Shown here piece by piece: positions 50,590 through 59,310 of a stretch of 64,000 nt of DNA. This stretch comes from Pseudoxanthomonas yeongjuensis (GTDB taxonomy: Bacteria > Pseudomonadota > Gammaproteobacteria > Xanthomonadales > Xanthomonadaceae). Under the pieces are notes generated by a model. That model worked only from the letters and a program-made list of their open reading frames with translations. It did no database searches and was not told the DNA's origin. Each line of letters opens with the position of its first letter. Position 1 is the first letter of the stretch. Location: contig NZ_PDWT01000003.1 in NCBI RefSeq assembly GCF_010093345.1, positions 62,001 through 126,000 on the forward strand. Reading direction: 5' to 3'. The translations under genes were made by a program, and so were the position numbers.

Positions 50590-51795
50590 ATGCGAAAGAC
50601 CAAATCCTTGATACGTGTTGTTTCGGCCCCCCTCGCACTTGCGGTCGCAATGGTCGCCGGTTCCGCCTCCGCCGCCGACGTCGAACCCGCCCTGCAAGCC
50701 GCGATGCAACGCGACCTGGGCCTTTCCGGCCAGCAGCTTGCGCAGTACCTGCAGACCGAACGGATCGCCGCGCAGCAGGAAAAGGCGTTGCAGAAGCAAC
50801 TGGGCGCCAGCTACGCCGGTAGCTGGATCGAGCGCAAAGGCGATGGCTCCTACAGCTTCGTGGTAGCCAGCACCCGCAGCGGCAAGTCCGCGGCCGGCGT
50901 TGAAATGCGCCGGGCGCGCCGCAGCCTCGCCGAGCTCGATGCGTCGAAGGCGCGGCTCGACATGTTCATCGCCCAGGGCGCCAAGGCGCCGAAGGACGTG
51001 TACGCATGGTCGGTGCATCTGCCCACCAACAGCGTCACCGTCAGCATCGCCCGCGGCGCGGAGAAGGCCGGTATCGACTTCGTGGCCCGCAGCGGCATCG
51101 ATGCCGCCACCGTGCGTTTCGAGACCCTTGACGAGCAACCAAGCCTGCGCATGGACGTGCTGGGCGGCTACGGCATCCTGCGCAATCCGGGCGATGGCTA
51201 CCTGTACGCCTGTTCGGTCGGGTTCTCGGTCACCCAGAACGGCGCACCCGGCTTCGCCACCGCCGGCCACTGCGGCAATGCGGGCGAAATCACCTACTAC
51301 GAACCCTCGCAGTGGACGCTCGGCGTGCGCTTGGGCACCTACGCAGCCTCCAACTTCCCGAACCCCGGCCAGACCGGTCCGGACCGCGCCTGGGTCCGAC
51401 TGGACGCCGGCCACACCCCGCGTCCGACCGTCGAGGGCTACACCAGCGCCGACGTCACGGTGCACGGCAGCACTGAAGCGGCGGTGGGCGCGGCGATCTG
51501 CCGTTCGGGGCGCACCTCCAAGTGGCGCTGCGGCGCGATCCGGGCCAAGAACGTCACCGTCAACTACTCCAGCGGGGAAACCATCCTCAGCCTGACCCAG
51601 ACCACCGCTTGTTCGGAAGGCGGCGATTCGGGCGGCTCGTTCATCACCGCACCGGGCCAAGCCCAGGGCGTGCTGTCAGGCGGCAGCGGCAACTGCAAGG
51701 GCAAGGGCGGCAAGCCGGGCGGTGGCAACAGCTACTTCCAGCCCATCAATCCGCTGTTGTCGGCCTATGGCCTGACGCTGGTCACCAGTCCCTGA
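50590..51795 (+). CDS. Secreted S1 family serine protease (alpha-lytic/streptogrisin type) with pro-region
   Basis: A 401-residue preproenzyme. Signal peptide ~1-29 (cleavage after 'GSASA'); pro-region ~30-188 with the alpha-lytic pro-domain pattern; mature enzyme from ~189 ('DVLGGYGI', then 'CSVGFSV'). Catalytic triad: His227 ('TAGHC'), Asp265 ('TGPDRAW'), Ser347 ('GGDSGGS'). Paired Cys in 'CSVGF..HC', 'C..KWRC' and 'TACSEGG...GNC' fit three disulfides. Alpha-lytic relatives are secreted bacteriolytic or proteolytic enzymes of Lysobacter, folding only with their pro-domain. Monocistronic with an intrinsic terminator. Confidence 0.95.
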   Translation: MRKTKSLIRVVSAPLALAVAMVAGSASAADVEPALQAAMQRDLGLSGQQLAQYLQTERIAAQQEKALQKQLGASYAGSWIERKGDGSYSFVVASTRSGKSAAGVEMRRARRSLAELDASKARLDMFIAQGAKAPKDVYAWSVHLPTNSVTVSIARGAEKAGIDFVARSGIDAATVRFETLDEQPSLRMDVLGGYGILRNPGDGYLYACSVGFSVTQNGAPGFATAGHCGNAGEITYYEPSQWTLGVRLGTYAASNFPNPGQTGPDRAWVRLDAGHTPRPTVEGYTSADVTVHGSTEAAVGAAICRSGRTSKWRCGAIRAKNVTVNYSSGETILSLTQTTACSEGGDSGGSFITAPGQAQGVLSGGSGNCKGKGGKPGGGNSYFQPINPLLSAYGLTLVTSP

Positions 51796-51814
51796 CGGCT
51801 CCAGCTGGCGCATG

Positions 51815-51848
51815 AAAAAACGCCCCGGTAAGCCGGGGCGTTTTTTTC
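51815..51848. terminator. Bidirectional rho-independent terminator
   Basis: AAAAAACGCCCCGG / CCGGGGCGTTTTTTT with a TAAG loop, between the convergent protease and adk genes; A- and T-tracts on both sides let it serve either strand. Confidence 0.93.
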
Positions 51849-51871
51849 ATGGATAGCGCTGATCAATCCGC

Positions 51872-52450
51872 TCAACCGACCTCTTTGGCCGGCGACAACG
51901 CCTCGATCAGGCGGCTCAGGACTTCGTCCAGCGAACCGACGCCATTGACCACGGTCAACTGCCCATGCTGGCGGTAATAATCGATCACCGGCGCGGTTTC
52001 GTTGTTGTACTTCCGCAGCCGGTTGCGCACCACTTCCGGCGTGTCGTCGGCGCGGCCCTCGGCGGCGGCGCGGCCGGCGATGCGTTCCACCAGCAACTCG
52101 TCGGGGACCTCCAGCTGCACCGCGTAATCCATCGGCTGGCCGAGCTTGTTCAACAGCACGCCCAGCGCGTCGGCCTGGGCCAGGTTGCGCGGGTAACCAT
52201 CCAGGATGAAACCGCCGGCGGTATCCGGGCGGGCGAAACGGTCTTCCAGCATGCCCAGCAGGATCGCATCGCTGACGAAATCGCCGCGTGCCATCACTTC
52301 CTTGGCCTGCATGCCCAGCGGGCTGCCGGCGGCCACTTCGGCCCGCAACAGGTCTCCGGTGGAGATGTGCGGAACCTGCAGATATTCCTTGAGCCGCGCC
52401 GCTTGCGTGCCCTTGCCTGACCCGGGCGGGCCCAATAGAACCAGTCGCAT
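51872..52450 (-). CDS. adk: Adenylate kinase
   Basis: ATG 52450 ('MRLVLLGPPGSGKGTQAARL') gives 192 residues. P-loop 'GPPGSGKGT' (7-15), 'ISTGDLLRAEVA', 'GFILDGYPRNLAQA' and lid region 'RIAGRAAAEGRADDTPEVVRNRL'. The lid is short and has no Cys, so it is the zinc-free short form usual in Xanthomonadaceae. Catalyses ATP + AMP = 2 ADP. The long upstream frame is antisense to pfp and not real. Confidence 0.97.
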   Translation of the reverse strand: MRLVLLGPPGSGKGTQAARLKEYLQVPHISTGDLLRAEVAAGSPLGMQAKEVMARGDFVSDAILLGMLEDRFARPDTAGGFILDGYPRNLAQADALGVLLNKLGQPMDYAVQLEVPDELLVERIAGRAAAEGRADDTPEVVRNRLRKYNNETAPVIDYYRQHGQLTVVNGVGSLDEVLSRLIEALSPAKEVG

Positions 52451-52574
52451 CCACTTACTCCCGAACATGAATAACCAGTGGCTTCCAGGCGGCGTTAGAC
52501 TTTCCCCACGCCAGCGCTGCACCGCGCCATAAGTGCAGCTTACCGCATCCCCCCATTCCGGAACGAACCCGACC

Positions 52575-53831
52575 ATGGTTGCAGGCACCCTCTTGTACGC
52601 CCAGTCCGGCGGCGTCACCGCCGTCATCAACGCCTCCGCTTCGGCCGTCATCACCGAGGCCCGGGCCCGCAAGGTCAAGGTCCTGGCCGCCCGCAACGGC
52701 ATCCTCGGCGCCTTGCGCGAGGACCTGATCGATACCAGCAAGGAGTCCGCCGCCGCGATCCGCGCCCTGGCCCACACCCCAGGCGGCGCCTTCGGCTCCT
52801 GTCGCTACAAGCTCAAGTCGCTGGAGGCCGATGCGGCCAAGTACGAGCGCCTGCTGGAAGTGTTCAGGGCCCACGACGTGCGTTATTTCCTCTACAACGG
52901 CGGCAACGATTCGGCCGACACCGCCTGGAAGGTCTCGCAACTGGCCCGGGCCTACGACTACCCGCTGACCTGCATCGGCGTGCCCAAGACCGTGGACAAC
53001 GACCTGGCCGTCACCGACACCTGCCCGGGCTTCGGCTCGGCGGCCAAGTACACCGCGGTGTCGGTGCGCGAGGCCGCGCTGGACGTGGCCGCGATGGCCG
53101 AGACTTCGACCAAGGTCTTCGTCTACGAAGCCATGGGCCGCCATGCCGGCTGGCTGGCCGCCGCCGCGGGACTGGCCGGGAAGAATGCGGATGAAGCGCC
53201 GCAGATCATCCTGTTCCCCGAGCGCGCCTACGACGAAGCCGCCTTCCTCGCCCAGGTGAAGAAAGTGGTCGCGAAAGTGGGCTGGTGCGTGGTCGTGGCC
53301 AGCGAAGGCATCCAGTACGCCGATGGCCGCTTCGTCGCCGATGCCGGCGGCGGCAAGGATTCGTTCGGACATACGCAACTCGGGGGCGTCGCTTCCTATC
53401 TCGCCGGCCGGGTCAAGAACGAACTGGGGATGAAAGTGCATTGGACCCTGCCCGATTACCTGCAGCGTTCGGCGCGGCACATCGCCTCGAAGAGCGATTG
53501 GGAACAGGCGCAGGCCGCAGGCAAGGCGGCGGTGCAGTTCGCGCTGAAGGGACAGAACGCGGTGATGCCGGTGATCGTGCGCACTTCCGATACGCCGTAC
53601 CGCTGGAAGATCGAGGCCGCGCCGCTGAGCAAGGTCGCCAACCACGAGAAGAAGATGCCGAACGGTTTCATCCGCAAGGATGGCTACGGCATCACCGCCG
53701 CGGCACGCAAATACCTGGAGCCGCTGATCCGCGGCGAGGCGTATCCGCCGTATGGGCGCGATGGCTTGCCGAACTACGTGACGCTGAAGAATGTGGCGGT
53801 GAAGAAGAAATTGCCGAAGTGGGAAGGCTGA
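52575..53831 (+). CDS. pfp: Pyrophosphate-dependent 6-phosphofructokinase
   Basis: ATG 52575 ('MVAGTLLYAQSGGVTAVINA') gives 418 residues. PFK blocks: 'GGNDSADTAW' (~105), 'GVPKTVDNDL' (~140), 'VYEAMGRHAGWLAAA' (~190) and 'KVHWTLPDYLQRSARH'. The N-D in the first block where ATP enzymes have G-D fits a PPi donor. Xanthomonads lack a normal ATP-PFK and use this enzyme, running glycolysis/gluconeogenesis reversibly. It is divergent from adk. Confidence 0.95.
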   Translation: MVAGTLLYAQSGGVTAVINASASAVITEARARKVKVLAARNGILGALREDLIDTSKESAAAIRALAHTPGGAFGSCRYKLKSLEADAAKYERLLEVFRAHDVRYFLYNGGNDSADTAWKVSQLARAYDYPLTCIGVPKTVDNDLAVTDTCPGFGSAAKYTAVSVREAALDVAAMAETSTKVFVYEAMGRHAGWLAAAAGLAGKNADEAPQIILFPERAYDEAAFLAQVKKVVAKVGWCVVVASEGIQYADGRFVADAGGGKDSFGHTQLGGVASYLAGRVKNELGMKVHWTLPDYLQRSARHIASKSDWEQAQAAGKAAVQFALKGQNAVMPVIVRTSDTPYRWKIEAAPLSKVANHEKKMPNGFIRKDGYGITAAARKYLEPLIRGEAYPPYGRDGLPNYVTLKNVAVKKKLPKWEG

Positions 53832-53993
53832 TAGCGTCGGCGATCATGGCCCCTGCTCTTCCATGGAGCAGCACTCAACAACGATGGGAATCGGGACGGA
53901 CTTCACTTGCCGGCCAGTACTGCCGCGGTCCGTCAAACCGATTCCGTTTTCCACCGGGTTTTCCGCAATCAAGTCTAATGAGGACTACGCAGC

Positions 53994-55724
53994 ATGATGC
54001 GACTTTTGTTGGCGTTTACGTTGGTGATGGCACCGGTACTCACTCACGCCGGCGAGGCGCCGCAACTTTCGCCAGCCACCGGGATGGAGCAGGCCGGCAT
54101 GGTGGATATCCGCAGCCTGGTGCCCGACATGTCGCAATCCATCGCCTACGCCGGCAGCGACAACTTCATTGGCGAGCCGATCGAGGGCTATCAAGCGCCA
54201 CGTTGCTGGTTGAAGCGCGAGACCGCCGAGGCGCTGGCACGGGTCGAATCCGACCTGCACGCGAACCACATGCGCCTTCGTGTGTTCGACTGCTACCGCC
54301 CGGCACGTGCGGTGGCGCATTTCATGCGATGGGCGAACGATCCTGGCGACCTTCGTGCAAAAGCCACGCATTACCCCGACCTGGACAAGTCGCAGTTGAC
54401 CGGCGGATACATCGCTCCCGTGTCCGGCCACAGCCGCGGCGGCACGGTGGACCTGACTCTTTTGAAATGCGATGCGCGTGGCAACGGCTGCGGACCCCTG
54501 GACATGGGCACCGCTTTCGATTTCTTCGCCACCCGCGCCAATACCGATTCGCCCGAGGTCACCGCAGAACAACGCGCCAACCGCAACCTGCTGCGTGAAG
54601 CCATGGAGGCGCAGGGCTTCAGGAATTACGAAAAAGAGTGGTGGCACTACACGCTCCGCGCCGAGTCGGACACTACGACCCTCTACGACGTTCCCGTATC
54701 GATTTCCGGCATGCCCAGCCACCAGGCCGAAATCGAACGCCTGATGCAGCCCTATGATGGCGATGTTCCGGGCGCCTCGCTGCTGGTGCTGAAGGACGGC
54801 AAGGCCGTGGTCCGCCGTGGCTACGGACGAGCCGACCTGGAGAAGGGCATCGAGGCCGGACCGGCGACCAATTACCGGCTCGCCTCCGTGACCAAGCAGT
54901 TCACCGCCGCCGCGATCCTGCTGCTTGCGCAGGACGGAAAACTTTCCATCGATGATCCAGTGCGCAAATGGCTGCCCACGCTACCCCGGTCGACGGATGG
55001 CATGACCCTGCGCCACCTGCTTGAGCACACCTCCGGATTGCTTGATTACGAAGACCTGATGGCCAAACCCTACGATGGCCAGATCCGCGACGCCGGCGTG
55101 CTGGCACTGCTCGAAAAAGAAGACCGGCTCAACTTCCCCGTGGGTAGCACTTACCGGTACAGCAACAGCGGCTACGCGCTGCTGGCCCTGGTGGTTGAAC
55201 GCGCTTCCGGGTTGAGTTTTCCCGAGTTCCTGCGCACCCGGATCTTCGCGCCACTCGGCATGCACGACACCCTGGCCTATGTCGCCGACGGCCCGGAGGT
55301 CCGGCTTCGCGCCTGGGGCTACAGCGAAAAGGACGGCAAATGGACGCGCACGGATCAGAATGCGTACAGCGCCGTGCTTGGCGACGGCGGCATCTATTCC
55401 AGCATCGACGACCTTGCCCGCTGGGATGCCGCGTCGTACGACGACCGCCTACTCAGTGATGCCTCGCGCGCATTGGCATTCGGCAAGCACGTGCAGGTGT
55501 CGGGCGAACCTGATGCGACGTACTACGGCTTCGGTTGGCGCGTCACCGACGACAGGCAATGGCATTCCGGCGAGAGCGTCGGTTTCCGCAACACCTTGGT
55601 ACGCTGGCCGAAGCAACACCTGACGGTGATCGTGCTGAGCAACCGCAACGATCCGACGCCCTACGACCTTGCGTCCAGGATAGGCGCGCTGTTTCTGAGC
55701 GATGACCCGCCTGCACACCCCTGA
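53994..55724 (+). CDS. Secreted VanX-type D-Ala-D-Ala dipeptidase fused to a class C beta-lactamase-fold serine hydrolase
   Basis: A 576-residue fusion with signal peptide (~1-19). Residues ~25-235 are M15 family VanX/DdpX-like: 'RVFDCYRPARAV', Zn ligands His146 and Asp153 in 'GHSRGGTVDLTLL', and 'EWWHY' (Glu215, His218). Residues ~245-570 are a serine beta-lactamase/DD-peptidase fold: S298-V-T-K301, 'YRYSNSGYALL' (YxN) and 'HSGESVGF' (KTG equivalent). The combination would hydrolyse D-Ala-D-Ala and also carry a penicillin-binding-type active site, in the periplasm. It is followed by a TonB receptor and a secreted alanine racemase. No regulator is adjacent. Confidence 0.9.
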   Translation: MMRLLLAFTLVMAPVLTHAGEAPQLSPATGMEQAGMVDIRSLVPDMSQSIAYAGSDNFIGEPIEGYQAPRCWLKRETAEALARVESDLHANHMRLRVFDCYRPARAVAHFMRWANDPGDLRAKATHYPDLDKSQLTGGYIAPVSGHSRGGTVDLTLLKCDARGNGCGPLDMGTAFDFFATRANTDSPEVTAEQRANRNLLREAMEAQGFRNYEKEWWHYTLRAESDTTTLYDVPVSISGMPSHQAEIERLMQPYDGDVPGASLLVLKDGKAVVRRGYGRADLEKGIEAGPATNYRLASVTKQFTAAAILLLAQDGKLSIDDPVRKWLPTLPRSTDGMTLRHLLEHTSGLLDYEDLMAKPYDGQIRDAGVLALLEKEDRLNFPVGSTYRYSNSGYALLALVVERASGLSFPEFLRTRIFAPLGMHDTLAYVADGPEVRLRAWGYSEKDGKWTRTDQNAYSAVLGDGGIYSSIDDLARWDAASYDDRLLSDASRALAFGKHVQVSGEPDATYYGFGWRVTDDRQWHSGESVGFRNTLVRWPKQHLTVIVLSNRNDPTPYDLASRIGALFLSDDPPAHP

Positions 55725-56342
55725 CCGGGCCCATGCCTGGAAAATATTTCCAATCTGTTGAAAACATACGGAAGTGGATATAGGTGTCCGGTAATAGAGC
55801 GGGTGCGTCCACAGACTGATTGCATCTGGGCGGCGTCGCATGCGGCCAACAAGGTCATCCAGCGACCCCTCCGCTCACCTTATGTTTCACCGGTAACTTT
55901 CCGCAGCATTGAACAGGTCGACGGGGAAAGCCCGGACTGCGCGTGCGGAATGTCCCAGGCAAGGTCATGCAACCGGACAGCCAGATAATCCCCGCCCCAC
56001 AAGCGGGGAATATTTATGCCGGAACGCTCCACGTTGCGGAATATTTTATTGACCCCCCAAAAAGTGCGTGCTATATGCAATGACAAGGCAGGCATGGCGC
56101 GATCGTTCGGCATCGCGCCGGGGAAGACGAACCTGCCTGATTGAAACGGGGGAAATTCGCGGTGCATATCAGGGATGCGAGCGGCGGCGAGGGCTGCCGC
56201 GGACGATGGAGTAGCTGCTACGCAAAGCGCTTCCGCTGGGATGGCATGGGGCTCGCACCTCGGGAATGCGGGCTGTTCGCAGGCGGATCCCAATCGCCAC
56301 ATTATTAGTTGCAGCGTCTTTTCAAACACTAGGGGACATCGC
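55725..56342. other. 618-bp non-coding region with TonB receptor promoter and leader
   Basis: I see no supported gene: short frames lack ribosome sites and motifs. It contains a good sigma-70-like promoter at 56049-56077, and thus a predicted ~255-nt leader before the TonB receptor ATG. A CCCCGCCCCACAAGCGGGGA hairpin lies near 55990-56009, followed by AT-rich DNA. Confidence 0.55.
56049..56077 (+). promoter_or_regulatory. Putative sigma-70 promoter for the TonB receptor
   Basis: TTGACC (56049-56054), 17-bp spacer, TATATG (56072-56077) in an AT-rich patch; five and four matches to consensus with ideal spacing. Confidence 0.55.
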
Positions 56343-59240
56343 ATGCCTGTTCGCAGCCTTTCATCGAGTAAGCACACACTCGCCACCGCGATCCTGTTGG
56401 GCCTGACGGCTCCAGGCATCGCATTTGCGCAATCCGATAATGCCGCAGCTTCCCCGGAACCGGCTTCCAAGACGCTGGAAACGGTCACCGTCACCGGCTC
56501 GCGGATCAAGCGCACCGACGTGGAAGCGGCGCTGCCGATCACCATCATTCAAAAAACAGAAATAGAAGCGCAGGGCATCACCTCCGCCGAACAACTGTTG
56601 CAGTTCCTCAACATCGCCGGCAACGGCGCCGACGGCCTCACCTCGGGCGCCGTCGACATGGATCTCGGCGAACTGCGCGGTACCGCCGGCGTGTCGGGCG
56701 CCAATCTGCGCGGTCAGGGTTCCGACGCGACGCTGGTGCTGCTCAATGGTCGCCGCGTCGCCAGCCATGGTCTGCGCGGCCAGGCGGTGGATCTGAACTC
56801 GATTCCGTTCGCCGCGATCGATCGCGTGGAAGTGCTGCGCGACGGCGCCTCGGCGGTGTACGGCACCGACGCCATCGGTGGCGTGATCAACTTCATCACC
56901 CGCAACGACTACCAGGGCATCACTCTCAACGCTGGCATCGATGTGACCCAGGACGGCGGCGGCGCCATCTACAACTACAGCGTGCTGGGTGGCGTCGGCG
57001 ACCTCGACACCGACCGCTGGAACGCCTGGGGCACGGTCAACTACAGGCGCAGCGAGTTCCTGCGCAGCTACCAGCGCGACTTCGCCAACAGCTTCCAGCC
57101 CGACCGTGGCGTATCGCCCGACACGCGTGGCACGCCGTTCGCCACGGTGACCAATGTCGCCGGCGGCATCATCAACGGCGCGCTGGTCGATCCCGACGGC
57201 GGCGGCCCCATGCGCTCCATCAACATCCTCAACCTGCCGGGCGGGGCGGGCTGCGAGAACGGCGGCGACAACATGGGGCCGTACGACTACCGGCTGTGGG
57301 ACAGCGGCAGTGCGAAGTACGCCTGCGCCTGGGACTACCCGGCCGCGCAGCCGCTTCAGCAGCCGCAGGAAAGCGTGCAGTTCCTCGGCCGGGCCACCTT
57401 CAAGATCGGCGAGAACCACCAGTTCTATACCGAGGCAATGGGCTCGCGGGTGAAATCAAAACGCGAGTACGAGCCGCTGCAGCTCTCTTCAAGCGCATCG
57501 ACGACCGCCGTGCTCGATCCGAGCACCTGGTTTCCGCTGAATGCGGATACGCAGGAAACCTATGACCAGATATACAACGCGATGGCCGACTACTTCGGCA
57601 CGGCCGACCTGATCTATGGCAACAAGATCCCCTACCGCTGGCGGTGCGTGACCTGCGGTCCGCGTCAGATCGAGACCACGACCAAGGCCTACCGGCTGCT
57701 GGTCGGGGTGGAGGGCAACATCGGCACGTGGGACTACGACGTAGGTCTGTCGCGCGCATCCAGCAAGGCCGAGTCGGTGCTCGCTGGCGGCTATTATTTC
57801 TCGAGCGGGCTCAAGCAGGTTCTCGGCAGCGGCCTGCTGAACCCGTTCCTGATGCCGGGCCAGCAGCAGAACCCGGCCGGCGTCGCCGCGCTGCAGGCGG
57901 CCTCGGCCACCGGGGTCCATCTGTACGGCGGAGAGTCCACCGTCACTTCGCTGGATGCCAGCTTCGGCGGCGGTCTCGGCTTCAACCTGTGGGCTGACGA
58001 GGTGCAACTGGCGACCGGCATCGAGATGCGGCGCGAGGAGTTCGAGTTCGGCGGGGTCCAGGTCCTCGACGGGCTGCCGCTCAACTACGACACCATCTAC
58101 CAGGCGCCATTCGACGAAACCAGCGAATTGCCCAAGGTGCATCGCGACGTCAAGGCGGTTTACGCGGAAGTCTATCTGCCGATCGTGAAGACCCTGGACA
58201 TGACCCTGGCCGTGCGCCGCGACGAGTACGACACCTTCGGCGGCACCACCAACCCGAAGTATGCGTTCAAGTGGCAGCCGCTCGAGTCGCTGGCGTTCCG
58301 CGGCGCGTACAGCACCGGGTTCAAGGTGCCCGAGTTCACCAAGCTGTTCGCCGGCGTGAATGAAGTGGAATACTTCGGCCGCGACCTGGTCGACCCGGCC
58401 AGCTGCCCCAGCGGCTCGGTCAATTCGGCGATACCGGGGTGCGAACTGATCCAGCCGACCATCATCACCGGCGGCAAGACCGATCTGCGGCCGGAAGAAT
58501 CGAAGCAAAAGAGCCTTGGCCTGGTCTATGCGCCCACCGGCAACTTCAACATCAGCCTCGACTGGTGGGAGATCGAACGCATCGACTCGATCCGCGTGCC
58601 CAACCTGGCGACGCTGACCGCCAACTACGACCTGTTCGCCGCCAACTGGATCCGCGACAGCAGCGGCAAGGTCACCGCGATCGACCAGCGCTACATCAAC
58701 TCCGGCGGCACGTTGACCCGCGGCGTGGAGCTGGACGCCAACCTCACCGGCGAACTGGGCGACGGCCGCTGGTACGTCAACCTCAACGGCAGCTACATCG
58801 ACACCTTCAAGGAAAAGTCGCTGTCCAACGTGCCCTACGGCGACAACCTGGTGGGCGAGTACGTCCGCTTCTACAACCTGCCGCTGAAGTGGAAGCACAC
58901 CCTGACCCTCGGCTGGGCCAAGGGCGACTGGGCGCATACGCTGACCCAGGTCTACCGGGCCGGCTACAAGGATGAAGAGCCGGTCAGCGTCGAAGGCGGC
59001 TCCTACACCCCGGCGAACTGGAACCCGGATGTCGACGACTACATCACCTACAACTACAGCCTGAGCTGGACCGGCCTGGAGAACGCGCGCTTCACCCTGG
59101 CGATGCGCAACCTGCTGAATACCGACCCGCCGTTCACCGCGCACCAGGTCGACTTCGCCTCGGGCGCCGCCTGGGAACCGCGCGTAGCCGATCCGCGTGG
59201 CCGTTCGTTCAACCTGATGGTCGAATACAAGTTCGACTGA
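56343..59240 (+). CDS. TonB-dependent outer membrane receptor
   Basis: ATG 56343 ('MPVRSLSSSKHTLATAILLG') gives 965 residues; 56 extra upstream codons are non-homologous. Signal peptide ~1-29 (after 'GIAFA'); TonB-box-like 'ETVTVTGSRIKR' (~45-56); plug domain to ~190 ('LVLLNGRRVASHGL', 'VEVLRDGASAVYGTDAIGGVINFITR'); 22-strand barrel ending in 'NLMVEYKFD'. The type (N-terminal GSRI...) is common in xanthomonads for peptide or carbohydrate uptake. Placed between a D-Ala-D-Ala dipeptidase fusion and an alanine racemase, it may import a peptide or D-amino-acid compound, by inference only. Confidence 0.95.
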   Translation: MPVRSLSSSKHTLATAILLGLTAPGIAFAQSDNAAASPEPASKTLETVTVTGSRIKRTDVEAALPITIIQKTEIEAQGITSAEQLLQFLNIAGNGADGLTSGAVDMDLGELRGTAGVSGANLRGQGSDATLVLLNGRRVASHGLRGQAVDLNSIPFAAIDRVEVLRDGASAVYGTDAIGGVINFITRNDYQGITLNAGIDVTQDGGGAIYNYSVLGGVGDLDTDRWNAWGTVNYRRSEFLRSYQRDFANSFQPDRGVSPDTRGTPFATVTNVAGGIINGALVDPDGGGPMRSINILNLPGGAGCENGGDNMGPYDYRLWDSGSAKYACAWDYPAAQPLQQPQESVQFLGRATFKIGENHQFYTEAMGSRVKSKREYEPLQLSSSASTTAVLDPSTWFPLNADTQETYDQIYNAMADYFGTADLIYGNKIPYRWRCVTCGPRQIETTTKAYRLLVGVEGNIGTWDYDVGLSRASSKAESVLAGGYYFSSGLKQVLGSGLLNPFLMPGQQQNPAGVAALQAASATGVHLYGGESTVTSLDASFGGGLGFNLWADEVQLATGIEMRREEFEFGGVQVLDGLPLNYDTIYQAPFDETSELPKVHRDVKAVYAEVYLPIVKTLDMTLAVRRDEYDTFGGTTNPKYAFKWQPLESLAFRGAYSTGFKVPEFTKLFAGVNEVEYFGRDLVDPASCPSGSVNSAIPGCELIQPTIITGGKTDLRPEESKQKSLGLVYAPTGNFNISLDWWEIERIDSIRVPNLATLTANYDLFAANWIRDSSGKVTAIDQRYINSGGTLTRGVELDANLTGELGDGRWYVNLNGSYIDTFKEKSLSNVPYGDNLVGEYVRFYNLPLKWKHTLTLGWAKGDWAHTLTQVYRAGYKDEEPVSVEGGSYTPANWNPDVDDYITYNYSLSWTGLENARFTLAMRNLLNTDPPFTAHQVDFASGAAWEPRVADPRGRSFNLMVEYKFD

Positions 59241-59310
59241 CGTCGTCCGTCGCCTGATCCGACCCGGGTCAAGTCGCCGCCGGGAGACCGGCGGCGACTT
59301 GGAGCACACC

